A stretch of 13,341 nt of DNA from SIG603 sp964369415 (GCA_964369415.1 CAYJFP010000037.1:1-13341); one strand, 5' to 3'; shown: positions 5,496-13,241, numbered from the stretch's first letter. The notes: generated by a model from the sequence alone, not told the origin. Made by a program: numbers and translations.

Positions 5496-6860
5496 TTAGA
5501 ACTTAGGTAATTTTGCAATACTTTTTGCAATGTCTTCATCTGTTGGGATATAATCGCTCATCTCACCATCGTTAAATTTTTGGTAAGCTGTCATATCAAA
5601 ATATCCTGTTCCTGTAAGACCGAATACTATTGTTTTTTCCTCGCCTGTCTCTTTGCATTTTAGCGCTTCGTCGATGGCAACTCTAATAGCATGGCTGCTT
5701 TCAGGAGCTGGAAGTATACCCTCAACTCTTGCAAACATTTGTGCCGCTTCAAACACTTCGGTTTGGCCTACGGACACAGCCTCCATCAATCCTTGTTCAT
5801 AAAGCTCGGATAAAGTCGAACTCATTCCGTGGTATCTAAGTCCACCTGCATGGTTTGCAGAAGGGATAAACGAACTGCCTAGAGTGTACATTTTTGAAAG
5901 AGGACACACCATTCCTGTATCGCAGAAGTCGTATGCATATGTTCCTCTTGTAAAGCTTGGGCAAGATTTTGGCTCAACCGCAATAAATCTATAGTCTTTT
6001 TCGCCTTTTAACTTTTCGCCCATAAACGGAGAAATAAGTCCACCAAGGTTAGACCCGCCACCTGCACAACCAATGATGATATCAGGTGTTATGCCGTATT
6101 TATCAAGGGCAATTTTAGTTTCAAGTCCTATTACTGATTGATGAAGTAAAACTTGATTTAAAACACTTCCTAAAACATATCTATATCCTTCGCTCTTAAC
6201 AGCTACTTCAACAGCCTCAGAAATCGCACAACCAAGACTTCCTGTTGTTCCTGGGAATTCTTCTAAGATTTTTTTACCTACTTCTGTATCCATAGAAGGA
6301 GATGGTGTAACATTTGCACCATAGGTTCTCATGACTTCTCTTCTAAACGGTTTTTGCTCATAGCTTACTTTAACCATATACACTTTGCAGTCAAGGTCAA
6401 AATATGAACAAGCCATAGAAAGAGCTGTCCCCCATTGTCCGGCACCTGTTTCAGTTGTGACGCCTTTTAAGCCTTGTTTTTTCGCATAATACGCTTGTGC
6501 CACCGCTGAATTAAGCTTATGGCTACCACTTGTGTTGTTTCCTTCAAATTTGTAGTAAATTTTTGCCGGTGTTCCAAGTTTTTTCTCAAGGCAATACGCT
6601 CTTACTAATGGAGACGGTCTAAACATTTTGTAAAAAGAAACGATTTCTTCAGGAATATCAAAATATGCTGTTGTATCGTCTAGCTCTTGCTGTACTAGTT
6701 CTTTACAGAAAATAGCTTCCATTTCCTCCGCTTTTAGTGGCTCATGCGTTCCCGGATGTAAAAGCGGCTCTGGCTTTTTCTTCATGTCGGCTCTTACATT
6801 ATACCATTGTTTTGGCATCTCGTTTTCAGTTAAATAAATTTTATAAGGTATCTCACTCAT
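5496..6860 (-). CDS. trpB: TrpB2-type tryptophan synthase beta chain
   Basis: A 454-residue PLP enzyme that joins indole and serine to make tryptophan. Key residues are the Schiff-base lysine K115 in 'GSHKLNSA', the catalytic glutamate E138 in 'TETGAGQWG', the phosphate-binding 'GGGSN' at 267-271, and 'GGLRYHG' further on. About 50 residues more than the canonical TrpB1 (about 400) and the N-terminal 'PKQWYNVRAD' with 'RPSPLVRA' place it in the TrpB2/TrpB-like group (TIGR01415 type), which often occurs without a linked trpA and is thought to salvage free indole. No trpA or other trp gene is present. The start is ATG 6860 with AAAGGA 11 nt upstream. A Trp-specifier T-box leader supports a real role in tryptophan supply. 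Confidence 0.93.
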   Translation of the reverse strand: MSEIPYKIYLTENEMPKQWYNVRADMKKKPEPLLHPGTHEPLKAEEMEAIFCKELVQQELDDTTAYFDIPEEIVSFYKMFRPSPLVRAYCLEKKLGTPAKIYYKFEGNNTSGSHKLNSAVAQAYYAKKQGLKGVTTETGAGQWGTALSMACSYFDLDCKVYMVKVSYEQKPFRREVMRTYGANVTPSPSMDTEVGKKILEEFPGTTGSLGCAISEAVEVAVKSEGYRYVLGSVLNQVLLHQSVIGLETKIALDKYGITPDIIIGCAGGGSNLGGLISPFMGEKLKGEKDYRFIAVEPKSCPSFTRGTYAYDFCDTGMVCPLSKMYTLGSSFIPSANHAGGLRYHGMSSTLSELYEQGLMEAVSVGQTEVFEAAQMFARVEGILPAPESSHAIRVAIDEALKCKETGEEKTIVFGLTGTGYFDMTAYQKFNDGEMSDYIPTDEDIAKSIAKLPKF

Positions 6861-6902
6861 AGTTTTTTCATCCTTTCGGCAACAATTTTTTCGGAATAAA
6901 TA

Positions 6903-6953
6903 TAAAAAGCTTCACAATTATCCCTTAACATTCAAGGGACAAAAGCAAAGCTT
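6903..6953 (-). terminator. T-box regulated terminator
   Basis: On the minus strand a long stem runs from AAGCTT (6953-6948) through GTCCCTT to its partner AAGGGAT and AAGCTT (6912-6907). It is about 20 bp with some G-U pairs and two U-U mismatches, followed by TTTTTATA. It overlaps the antiterminator bases and is the off state of the trpB leader. Confidence 0.9.
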
Positions 6954-7173
6954 CTGCGGTACCACCCTAATTCGCCATTCGGCGCACTCATGATATACTA
7001 GCATATATCTGCTCTTTTTACGGTGAGCTTCCGTCGCCCCTACTAAGAAAAATCCCTTTCGGTTTGCCCTCATAAGTCCATTCCTTTATAGCTTTGCTAC
7101 CCCGATCGCACCATCCGAGACTCTCTGCAAACAAACATATAAACTACTACTCTTACTCCACGGTTTTTGATTT
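6903..7173 (-). promoter_or_regulatory. T-box riboswitch, tryptophan specifier, upstream of trpB
   Basis: A complete T-box leader that senses uncharged tRNA. Stem I base: GTAAG (7156-7152) pairs with CTTAT (7076-7072). The specifier loop has AGTAGTAG on its 5' side and GGAATGGA on its 3' side, then TTTATA (7143-7138) pairs with TATAAA (7090-7085). The codon UGG (7080-7078), followed by A, fits the specifier position, giving Trp. The distal loop contains GGATGGTGCGA. The conserved T-box AGGGTGGTACCGCA is at 6968-6955, and its AGGG can pair with CCCT in the terminator to form the antiterminator. When charged tRNA-Trp is plentiful the terminator forms and trpB is off. When uncharged tRNA binds, the antiterminator forms and trpB is transcribed. 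Confidence 0.95.
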
Positions 7174-7179
7174 GTAAAG

Positions 7180-7208
7180 ATTTTAACATACCACTGTATA
7201 TTTGTCAA
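7180..7208 (-). promoter_or_regulatory. Sigma-A promoter of the trpB T-box transcript
   Basis: On the minus strand TTGACA (7208-7203), a 17-bp spacer and TAAAAT (7185-7180). The TGA inside the -35 box is the stop codon of the upstream membrane-protein gene, so the two units overlap. Transcription should start near 7173. No terminator separates them, so read-through from upstream would also be subject to the T-box. Confidence 0.9.
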
Positions 7209-8260
7209 GAATTAGTTTCTTCTTGAATTTTCTTTCTCATCTTAGCCTTGTAAATAAGCTGGTCAACGATTACCAAAACTGCACCTGAAACAACCACTAG
7301 ATAATAGGTTAAAAACCTCCAAATCATCATAGCGCCATACAGTTGCTCCTCTGTAAAAAATCTTCCTATCATTGCAGAAAAACCAAACTCCTGTGCCCCA
7401 GAAGCTCCTGGAAGTGGCACAAAACTTACACTGCACTGCAAAATTGTTTGCATAGCTGTCATCTCTGTAAACGAAACGCCCATATTTCCCATAGATGCAA
7501 AAACAAAGTATAACACACCCATTTGGAAAATAACCTGAGGAATAGTAAGTAAAACCGAGACTAATACAGAAAGCTTATTGTCGATAAATCTTTGAGTATA
7601 GTTAGTAAAATCTTCCCTAAATTTTTCTACATGGGCTATATATTTTTCTTTTTTCTTAATAAATTTAATCTTATTTATTAGTTTTACAACAAAATTACAA
7701 CCTTTATTAAGTATCTTCTTTGAAAAAACAAGCGGAACCAAAACTATCCATATACAGTTTATGCCAAGTCCAAGGTAGATAAACGGAATTATCTCAGGTG
7801 TATTTTGACTTATCGAATCATACATAAAAATAAATGATATTACCGTCATTAGCACAAGTACAACTTGATATGAGAAAAACTTGATAAAAAGTGCAGCAAC
7901 CGAACTTCCCGCACTTATCCCTTTATCACGGCTTAAATAAAGCACCTGTGCCGGCTGTCCACCTGTTGCACTGGGCGTGATATACGAATAATAAAGCCCT
8001 ATAATCCCAACTTTTACAGTTGACATAACAGTGGCATTTTCCTCTTTGAGCACCCTTAACAAGTACCAAACTATAAACCCTTCCATAAATAAAAAGGCAA
8101 TTAAAACTACAACCGCAATGGCCATTTCAGTCCATGACAATGTAGAAATTGTAGCAAGAACATTACCTATTTGATTGTTCGCTAAGACTATTGCTCCTAT
8201 CGCAACCACGGTAGCTACTAAATAAATGGTACTCCATGGTATTTTTTTCTTTTCTTTCAC
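7205..8260 (-). CDS. Lysylphosphatidylglycerol synthase TM / YbhN family membrane protein
   Basis: A 351-residue integral membrane protein of the LPG_synthase_TM family (PF03706, also called UPF0104/AglD/YbhN). It has about seven to eight hydrophobic segments, a basic cytoplasmic stretch at about 180-215 ('KLINKIKFIKKKEKY'), and the two motifs typical of the family, 'TPSATGGQPAQ' at 95-105 and 'PLPGASGAQE' at 282-291. It corresponds to the flippase-like N-terminal half of MprF and has no C-terminal aminoacyl-transfer domain, so it should not be called MprF. Family members have been linked to lipid or polyprenol-phosphate handling, but the exact substrate here is unknown. The start is GTG 8260 with AAAGGA 7 nt upstream. 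The ATG that overlaps it by one base is followed at once by a stop. It has its own promoter and lies just upstream of the trpB leader. Confidence 0.88.
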   Translation of the reverse strand: MKEKKKIPWSTIYLVATVVAIGAIVLANNQIGNVLATISTLSWTEMAIAVVVLIAFLFMEGFIVWYLLRVLKEENATVMSTVKVGIIGLYYSYITPSATGGQPAQVLYLSRDKGISAGSSVAALFIKFFSYQVVLVLMTVISFIFMYDSISQNTPEIIPFIYLGLGINCIWIVLVPLVFSKKILNKGCNFVVKLINKIKFIKKKEKYIAHVEKFREDFTNYTQRFIDNKLSVLVSVLLTIPQVIFQMGVLYFVFASMGNMGVSFTEMTAMQTILQCSVSFVPLPGASGAQEFGFSAMIGRFFTEEQLYGAMMIWRFLTYYLVVVSGAVLVIVDQLIYKAKMRKKIQEETNS

Positions 8261-8287
8261 ATTTTCATCCTTTAACTATTTTTTTTC

Positions 8288-8316
8288 ATTTTACCACTTT
8301 TAACAATGGAAATCAA
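8288..8316 (-). promoter_or_regulatory. Promoter of the YbhN-family gene
   Basis: On the minus strand TTGATT (8316-8311), a 17-bp spacer and TAAAAT (8293-8288), with a short leader to the GTG at 8260 of about 20-25 nt. It is divergent from the marR promoter at 8383-8411. Confidence 0.75.
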
Positions 8317-8382
8317 GTTAATTCATTACACACTTTATTTTGTTTTAAATAATATTATTTTTTTATTTTGGTAAAATAGTCA

Positions 8383-8411
8383 TTGACAAACAATTAAATA
8401 ATTGATAGAAT
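8383..8411 (+). promoter_or_regulatory. Sigma-A promoter of the marR-ABC-ABC operon
   Basis: TTGACA (8383-8388), a 17-bp spacer and TAGAAT (8406-8411), with a predicted start near 8418. The leader to the marR start is about 65 nt and is filled with operator-like repeats. Confidence 0.88.
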
Positions 8412-8417
8412 AAGTTC

Positions 8418-8467
8418 GTACAGTTCTAAACAATACAGAACTAAACATTTTAACACTGTACTAAATA
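8418..8467. promoter_or_regulatory. Operator array at the marR-ABC start site
   Basis: Direct repeats TACAGTTCTAAACA (8419-8432) and TACAGAACTAAACA (8434-8447) match at 12 of 14 positions and are set 15 bp apart. A third, weaker CTAAATA follows at 8461-8467. Nested in them are the inverted repeats AGTTCT/AGAACT (8422-8427, 8437-8442) and GTACAGT/ACTGTAC (8418-8424, 8455-8461). The block begins at the predicted transcription start, where bound MarR would stop initiation. Binding is inferred from symmetry and position. Confidence 0.65.
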
Positions 8468-8482
8468 AGTGAGGTGAAATAC

Positions 8483-8941
8483 ATGCAAGAAGAAAACTAT
8501 TCCCCAGATAGTCTATTTAAATCTTTTTTCAGAATAAAGCATCAACTTCCGTCTTTAATAAATCAACACGGCCTTAACTTTAATGAATTTATAGCTCTTC
8601 AAATTATTTCAAAACACCCTAAAGGTGAAGACATAAACCTAAACACCTTTATAGAACCTTTGCACATAAACAAATCTGCCGTATCGCAAATGATTCGTTC
8701 ACTTGAAAACCGTGGTTACATCACAAGAATGCAAAGCGAACACGACAGGCGAAAAATCACTTTAGATACCACTGAAAAGACTCATAATATAATTAAAGAT
8801 TTAGAAGATTACCACGTTAAAATGTCTCAAAAAATTTATGACCAAATGGGAAAAGAGAAATTTGAAAATCTAATTGTATTATTAACCGAACTCGGTGATA
8901 TTATATCAATCTATAAAAATGAACTAGAAGAAAGGGGATAA
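8483..8941 (+). CDS. MarR family regulator of the ABC exporter
   Basis: A 152-residue winged-helix MarR protein. The DNA-binding unit is at about 51-81 ('HINKSAVSQMIRSLENRGYI') and the wing at 82-97 has 'MQSEHDRRKITL', the family D-x-R-R/K pattern. Dimer helices lie at about 8-30 and 100-148. It contains no cysteine, so a thiol switch is excluded. The start is ATG 8483 with GAGGTG 6 nt upstream. A GTG at 8474 lies inside the ribosome site. It is the first gene of a three-gene operon whose other members are ABC export subunits, the common clostridial MarR-ABC-ABC arrangement. It probably represses its own operon through the repeats at 8418-8467 and is released by a transported compound. It shows little likeness to the other MarR of this window outside the recognition region. 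Confidence 0.93.
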   Translation: MQEENYSPDSLFKSFFRIKHQLPSLINQHGLNFNEFIALQIISKHPKGEDINLNTFIEPLHINKSAVSQMIRSLENRGYITRMQSEHDRRKITLDTTEKTHNIIKDLEDYHVKMSQKIYDQMGKEKFENLIVLLTELGDIISIYKNELEERG

Positions 8942-8948
8942 ATATTTA

Positions 8949-11153
8949 ATGAAGTATATTATTCGTTATACCAAGCCGTTTTTTGTATCAGTAATAATCA
9001 TAATCGGTTTACTATTTGTTCAGGCAATTTGTGAGCTTAATCTTCCAAATTACATGTCTGAAATCGTAAACGTTGGAATACAACAAAGCGGTATTGAAAA
9101 CAGCACACCTGATGCCATAAGCGAAGAGGGTTTTGACTTTATCACGATGTTTATGAGTGAAGAGGACAAAGAAACCACCGCTAATAGTTACACAAAGGAA
9201 AATGGAGATAGTCTTACTGAAGAATATCCTTCAGCTTCAGGCAAAAACATCTACATCAAAAATGAAGACGCCGACACCGAAAATTTAGACAACATTTTTT
9301 CCTATGCTTCTTTTGCTATGATTAACACTCTTAGCGCTGTCAGTGATAGCTCTTTAGAGATGAATGAAGAATCTATGGCTAATTTTTCTATGTTAGATTT
9401 ATACGAGCTAAAAGATTTCTTCTTAAGCTTAACCGATACCACTATAAGTGACGAAATAGAAAAAGCTAAAGCCGCCGACCCTATGCTTACTTCTCAAACT
9501 TCTATCTTGATTACATCTTCTTTTTATGAAGAACTCGGTATAGATTTAAACGAAAAGCGTTCTGATTACATCATCAATGTCGGTGTTCTTATGCTTATAA
9601 TTGCCGTTTTAGGCGGAATCGCAACCGTTTCTGTAAGCTTTTTCTCGGCAAGAGTATCCTCAGGAGTTGCGACAAATTTACGCTCTCAAATCTTCTCAAA
9701 AATCAACTCGTTTTCAAGTGAAGAATACGACAGATTCTCAACTTCTTCACTCATAACACGTTCAACCAACGACATCACGCAAATTCAAATGGTTCTGATG
9801 ATGGGTTTAAGATTTTTATTTTATTCGCCAATTATGATTATCGGCGGAATATTCATGGCACTCACAAACTCGGTGTCCATGGTATGGGTAATCGCACTAG
9901 CTGGCATAGTCATGCTCGGATTTTTAATGATAATCTTCGCCTCGGTTCTTCCTAAATTTAAAATCATCCAAAAGTTAATCGACAAAATAAACTTGGTTTC
10001 AAGAGAAACTTTAAACGGTTTAATGGTTATAAAAGCATTTGGAACCGAAAAGTTTGAAAAAGAGAGATTTGAAAAGGCAAACACCGATTTTGCAAAAACT
10101 AATCTATTCATCAACAAGGCAATGTCATTCATGTTCCCTATAATCATGTTAATCATGAACGCTACCACAATTTTAATCGTTTGGGTCGGCTCTGACCAAG
10201 TTGCTAATTCAGGAATGATGGTCGGTGACATAATGGCATATATCCAGTACGCAATGCAAATTATCATGAGCTTTTTAATGATTACCATGGTGTTCGTATT
10301 CCTTCCAAGGGCTATAGTTTCTGCTACAAGAATTGCAGAGGTGCTCGATACCACCCCAAGCATAAGCGACCCATTAAATCCGACCGAGCCTAAAAAGGAA
10401 AGCCGAGGCGTTGTCGAATTTAAAAATGTCAGCTTTAAATATTTAGGTGCAGACGAAAGTGCTGTTGAAAACATCAGCTTTATCGCTTCGCCGGGTAAGA
10501 CCACTGCATTCATCGGTGCAACAGGCTCTGGCAAGTCCACCCTTGTAAATCTTATTCCTAGATTTTATGACGCAACTGACGGCGAAGTAATCGTCAGCGG
10601 CGTAAATGTCAAAAACATGACTCAGCATGCTCTTCACGAGGAAATAGGATATGTACCGCAAAAAAGCGTTCTAATGAGTGGAACTATCGAAAGCAACATT
10701 AAATTCGGAAACATGGAAGCAGATGAAACGACTCTTGAAAAAGCTGCAGAAATATCACAAGCTAAAAGCTTTATCGAAAGCAAAGACCTTAAGTATCAGT
10801 CTCACATTTCCCAAGCGGGAAGCAATGTTTCCGGTGGACAAAGACAACGACTTTCTATCGCAAGGGCACTTGCAACAAATGCGAATATCTTTATTTTTGA
10901 CGATAGCTTTTCGGCTCTTGACTATAAAACTGATGCCGAGCTTAGAAAATCACTTAAGGAAAACACCGCCGACGCAACTGTTATCATCGTTGCACAGCGT
11001 GTTAGCACTATATTGAACGCCGATACTATCCACGTCATGGAAAACGGCAGAATCATCGGCACTGGAACTCATAAAGAGCTCTTAAAATCTTGCGAAGCCT
11101 ACTACGAAATCGCTTCAACACAGCTTTCAAAGGAGGAACTTGAAAATGAGTAA
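8949..11153 (+). CDS. ABC exporter half-transporter with degenerate ATP site and large extracytoplasmic insert
   Basis: A 734-residue membrane-plus-ATPase fusion of the multidrug exporter type (BmrC/LmrC-like partner of a heterodimer). TM1 is at about 11-29. An unusual hydrophilic, acidic segment of about 170 residues (about 38-207) follows before TM2 (about 209-233). TM3-TM6 lie between about 285 and 455. The ATPase domain has Walker A GATGSGKST at 523-531, Q-loop Q571, signature VSGGQ at 627-631, and Walker B ending D651. The position after D651 is Asp (D652) rather than the catalytic Glu, and the switch position is Gln (Q683 in 'VAQR') rather than His. Its own ATP site is therefore probably inactive, while its intact signature completes the active site of the partner. 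Its 3' end overlaps the next gene by 8 bp. The total length is well above the usual 570-600, because of the insert. Confidence 0.93.
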   Translation: MKYIIRYTKPFFVSVIIIIGLLFVQAICELNLPNYMSEIVNVGIQQSGIENSTPDAISEEGFDFITMFMSEEDKETTANSYTKENGDSLTEEYPSASGKNIYIKNEDADTENLDNIFSYASFAMINTLSAVSDSSLEMNEESMANFSMLDLYELKDFFLSLTDTTISDEIEKAKAADPMLTSQTSILITSSFYEELGIDLNEKRSDYIINVGVLMLIIAVLGGIATVSVSFFSARVSSGVATNLRSQIFSKINSFSSEEYDRFSTSSLITRSTNDITQIQMVLMMGLRFLFYSPIMIIGGIFMALTNSVSMVWVIALAGIVMLGFLMIIFASVLPKFKIIQKLIDKINLVSRETLNGLMVIKAFGTEKFEKERFEKANTDFAKTNLFINKAMSFMFPIIMLIMNATTILIVWVGSDQVANSGMMVGDIMAYIQYAMQIIMSFLMITMVFVFLPRAIVSATRIAEVLDTTPSISDPLNPTEPKKESRGVVEFKNVSFKYLGADESAVENISFIASPGKTTAFIGATGSGKSTLVNLIPRFYDATDGEVIVSGVNVKNMTQHALHEEIGYVPQKSVLMSGTIESNIKFGNMEADETTLEKAAEISQAKSFIESKDLKYQSHISQAGSNVSGGQRQRLSIARALATNANIFIFDDSFSALDYKTDAELRKSLKENTADATVIIVAQRVSTILNADTIHVMENGRIIGTGTHKELLKSCEAYYEIASTQLSKEELENE

Positions 11154-13053
11154 TCAAAACGAACAACAAAACAAAAATAATCCTCCACGTCCAGGAAGAG
11201 GTGGTGGACAAGGCATGGGACCTGGCGCAGGTTTTAGCGGGGAAAAGGCAAAAGACCTAAAAGGAACCATGAAAAAACTCATAAAATACCTTGGCAGATA
11301 TAAAATCGCCATATTAGTTGTATTTGTTTTCGCAGTAGGCTCTACCATTTTTTCAATTATTGGGCCTAAAATTCTAGGTGAAGCCACTACAGAACTTTTT
11401 GAAGGCTTAATGAGGGAAATTGGCGGAGATACCTTCGGAATCGACTTTACGGCAATAGCAAATATCCTCTTAACCTTACTGATCATCTATCTTTTAAGCG
11501 CACTTTTTTCACTGGTTCAAGGTATTATAATGGCTAAAATCTCAAACAATGTGTCTCTAAAACTTCGAAGAGATTTAAACGAAAAAGTTCACAAACTTCC
11601 TTTTTCTTATTATGACACCACCACAAACGGCGATGTTTTATCGAGAATTACAACAGATGTAGACTCTATAAATCAGGGACTTAACCAAAGTATAACACAG
11701 CTAATCACTTCTGTAGTGTCCATCATCGGTATTTTGGTTATGATGTTCTCAATCAGCTGGGAAATGACTCTTATCGCACTTGTCAGCTTACCTCTTTCAC
11801 TTTTGGTAGTATCATTCATAGTTAAACGCTCTCAAAAATATTTTAAATCACAGCAAAAATATCTAGGAGTTGTTAACAGCATTGCAGAAGAAAATTACAG
11901 CTGTCACACCGTGGTTAAAGCCTTTAACGGCGAGAAAAAAGCCCTAGATGAATTTGAAAAAGAAAATAAAATTCTCTATAAATCTTCTTGGAAGGCAAAC
12001 TTTCTTTCAGGCCTCATGATGCCAATCATTATGGCAATCGGTAACTTTAGTTATGTAGTCGTATGTATTGTAGGTGGATATTTTGCAGGTGCTGGTACAC
12101 TTACTGTTGGTAATATTCAAGCTTTCATCCAATATATGAGAAGTTTTAACCAGCCAATAGCACAGCTTTCACAGCTTTCGAGTATTATACAGCAAACCAT
12201 GGCGGCTTCTGAAAGAGTTTTTAATTTCTTAGATGCAAAAAATGAACCTGAAACAGGTAAAGACGCATTGAATGTATCATTAAGTGAAAACGATAACAAA
12301 GCAAATTCTGTAAAAGTCACAGGCACTGTAAGCTTTGAAAACGTAAATTTCGGCTATAACAGTTCAAAAATTATCATTAACAATTTCTCGACAACTGTTA
12401 AACCAGGTCAAAAAATAGCTATAGTAGGCCCTACCGGCGCTGGAAAGAGCACTATTATCAAATTACTCATGAGATTTTACGATGTCAATTCTGGTAAAAT
12501 TTGTCTTGACGGACACGACATCAGAGATTTTGACAGAGAAGAACTTCGTTCAGCCTTTGGAATGGTTTTGCAAGAAACTTGGCTGTTTAACGGCACTATT
12601 GGTGAGAATCTTAGATACGGAAAGCTTGATTCGAGCGATGATGAAGTAGTAGCCGCCGCAAAAACCGCTCAGGCGCATAACTTTATCAAAACACTTCCGG
12701 GCGGCTATGACATGGTGCTAAACGAAGAAGCTAGCAACGTATCACAAGGTCAAAAACAGCTGTTAACCATAGCAAGAGCAATCCTAGCCGATCCCAAAAT
12801 CCTAATTTTAGACGAAGCCACAAGCTCTGTCGATACAAGAACCGAAGTATTGATTCAAAAAGCAATGGACAACTTGATGAAAGGCAGAACAAGCTTCATC
12901 ATAGCACACAGACTTTCAACTATTAAAAACGCCGATATAATCCTAGTCATGAAAGACGGCGATATAATCGAGCAAGGTTCACACGATGAACTACTAAAAC
13001 AAGAAGGCTTCTATGCAAATCTATACTATAGCCAGTTTGTAAAGACAGTTTAA
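11146..13053 (+). CDS. ABC exporter half-transporter, catalytic partner
   Basis: A 635-residue multidrug-type half-transporter (BmrD/LmrD-like). It has an N-terminal cytoplasmic tail rich in Gly, Pro, Asn and Gln (about 1-35) and six membrane segments between about 54 and 320. The ATPase domain has Walker A GPTGAGKST at 428-436, Q-loop Q476, Walker B D556 followed by catalytic E557, and switch H588 in 'IIAHRLSTI'. The signature is VSQGQ (532-536) instead of LSGGQ. This is the exact complement of the partner's defects: one site of the heterodimer has all canonical parts and the other has Asp, Gln and SQGQ. The start is ATG 11146 with GGAGG 9 nt upstream. The in-frame TTG at 11140 is too close to the ribosome site. 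It overlaps the previous gene by 8 bp, which suggests coupled translation and a 1:1 ratio. Confidence 0.95.
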   Translation: MSNQNEQQNKNNPPRPGRGGGQGMGPGAGFSGEKAKDLKGTMKKLIKYLGRYKIAILVVFVFAVGSTIFSIIGPKILGEATTELFEGLMREIGGDTFGIDFTAIANILLTLLIIYLLSALFSLVQGIIMAKISNNVSLKLRRDLNEKVHKLPFSYYDTTTNGDVLSRITTDVDSINQGLNQSITQLITSVVSIIGILVMMFSISWEMTLIALVSLPLSLLVVSFIVKRSQKYFKSQQKYLGVVNSIAEENYSCHTVVKAFNGEKKALDEFEKENKILYKSSWKANFLSGLMMPIIMAIGNFSYVVVCIVGGYFAGAGTLTVGNIQAFIQYMRSFNQPIAQLSQLSSIIQQTMAASERVFNFLDAKNEPETGKDALNVSLSENDNKANSVKVTGTVSFENVNFGYNSSKIIINNFSTTVKPGQKIAIVGPTGAGKSTIIKLLMRFYDVNSGKICLDGHDIRDFDREELRSAFGMVLQETWLFNGTIGENLRYGKLDSSDDEVVAAAKTAQAHNFIKTLPGGYDMVLNEEASNVSQGQKQLLTIARAILADPKILILDEATSSVDTRTEVLIQKAMDNLMKGRTSFIIAHRLSTIKNADIILVMKDGDIIEQGSHDELLKQEGFYANLYYSQFVKTV

Positions 13054-13062
13054 TTAACGATA

Positions 13063-13106
13063 AATACCTACTAATCTTAGAATCATCTCTTAGGCTAGTA
13101 GGTATT
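13063..13106 (+). terminator. Probable terminator of the marR-ABC operon
   Basis: An 11-bp perfect stem AATACCTACTA (13063-13073) / TAGTAGGTATT (13096-13106) with a partly paired interior, 9 bp after the stop codon. The following sequence (AATATCTTATTT) is only moderately T-rich, so termination may be incomplete. Confidence 0.65.
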
Positions 13107-13199
13107 AATATCTTATTTCGCACTTTTTGAGCAATCATCACGTTTTCAGTTCGACTTTCCCCCTACCTCTATTTTACTTTTTAATGATTTTACAAAAAA
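13107..13199. other. Intergenic stretch without visible feature
   Basis: An AT-rich spacer of about 90 bp between the ABC operon hairpin and the right-edge inverted repeat. The only open frame through it is a minus-strand one running antisense into the ABC gene without a credible ribosome site. I see nothing else. Confidence 0.5.
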
Positions 13200-13236
13200 A
13201 CTGCATTAAACATTGACAAACAAAACTTAATGCAGT
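13193..13236 (-). terminator. Rho-independent terminator for a minus-strand transcript from the right
   Basis: Read on the minus strand, ACTGCATTAA (13236-13227), a 17-nt loop and TTAATGCAGT (13209-13200) form a 10-bp stem (the T run can add a little more), followed by a run of T residues (13199 leftwards). It implies a minus-strand gene ending to the right of, or at the very edge of, the window. The last 100 bp contain no convincing coding sequence for it. Confidence 0.7.
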
Positions 13237-13241
13237 AAAAT
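13213..13241 (+). promoter_or_regulatory. Plus-strand promoter reading out of the window
   Basis: TTGACA (13213-13218), a 17-bp spacer and TAAAAT (13236-13241). The -35 box lies in the loop of the minus-strand terminator hairpin and the -10 starts on the last base of its right arm. It should start near 13248 and transcribe at least the remaining 94 bp, which hold no obvious start codon with a ribosome site. Confidence 0.7.

Noticed and set aside
9821..10540. Long minus-strand open frame (239 codons) inside the first ABC gene
   Set aside because: It lies antisense to conserved transmembrane and ATPase coding sequence, has no ribosome site and no recognisable domain. It is a by-product of codon usage on the opposite strand.
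12947..13141. Minus-strand open frame over the end of the second ABC gene
   Set aside because: It covers the ABC C-terminus and the operon terminator, its start has no proper Shine-Dalgarno, and the composition is not protein-like.
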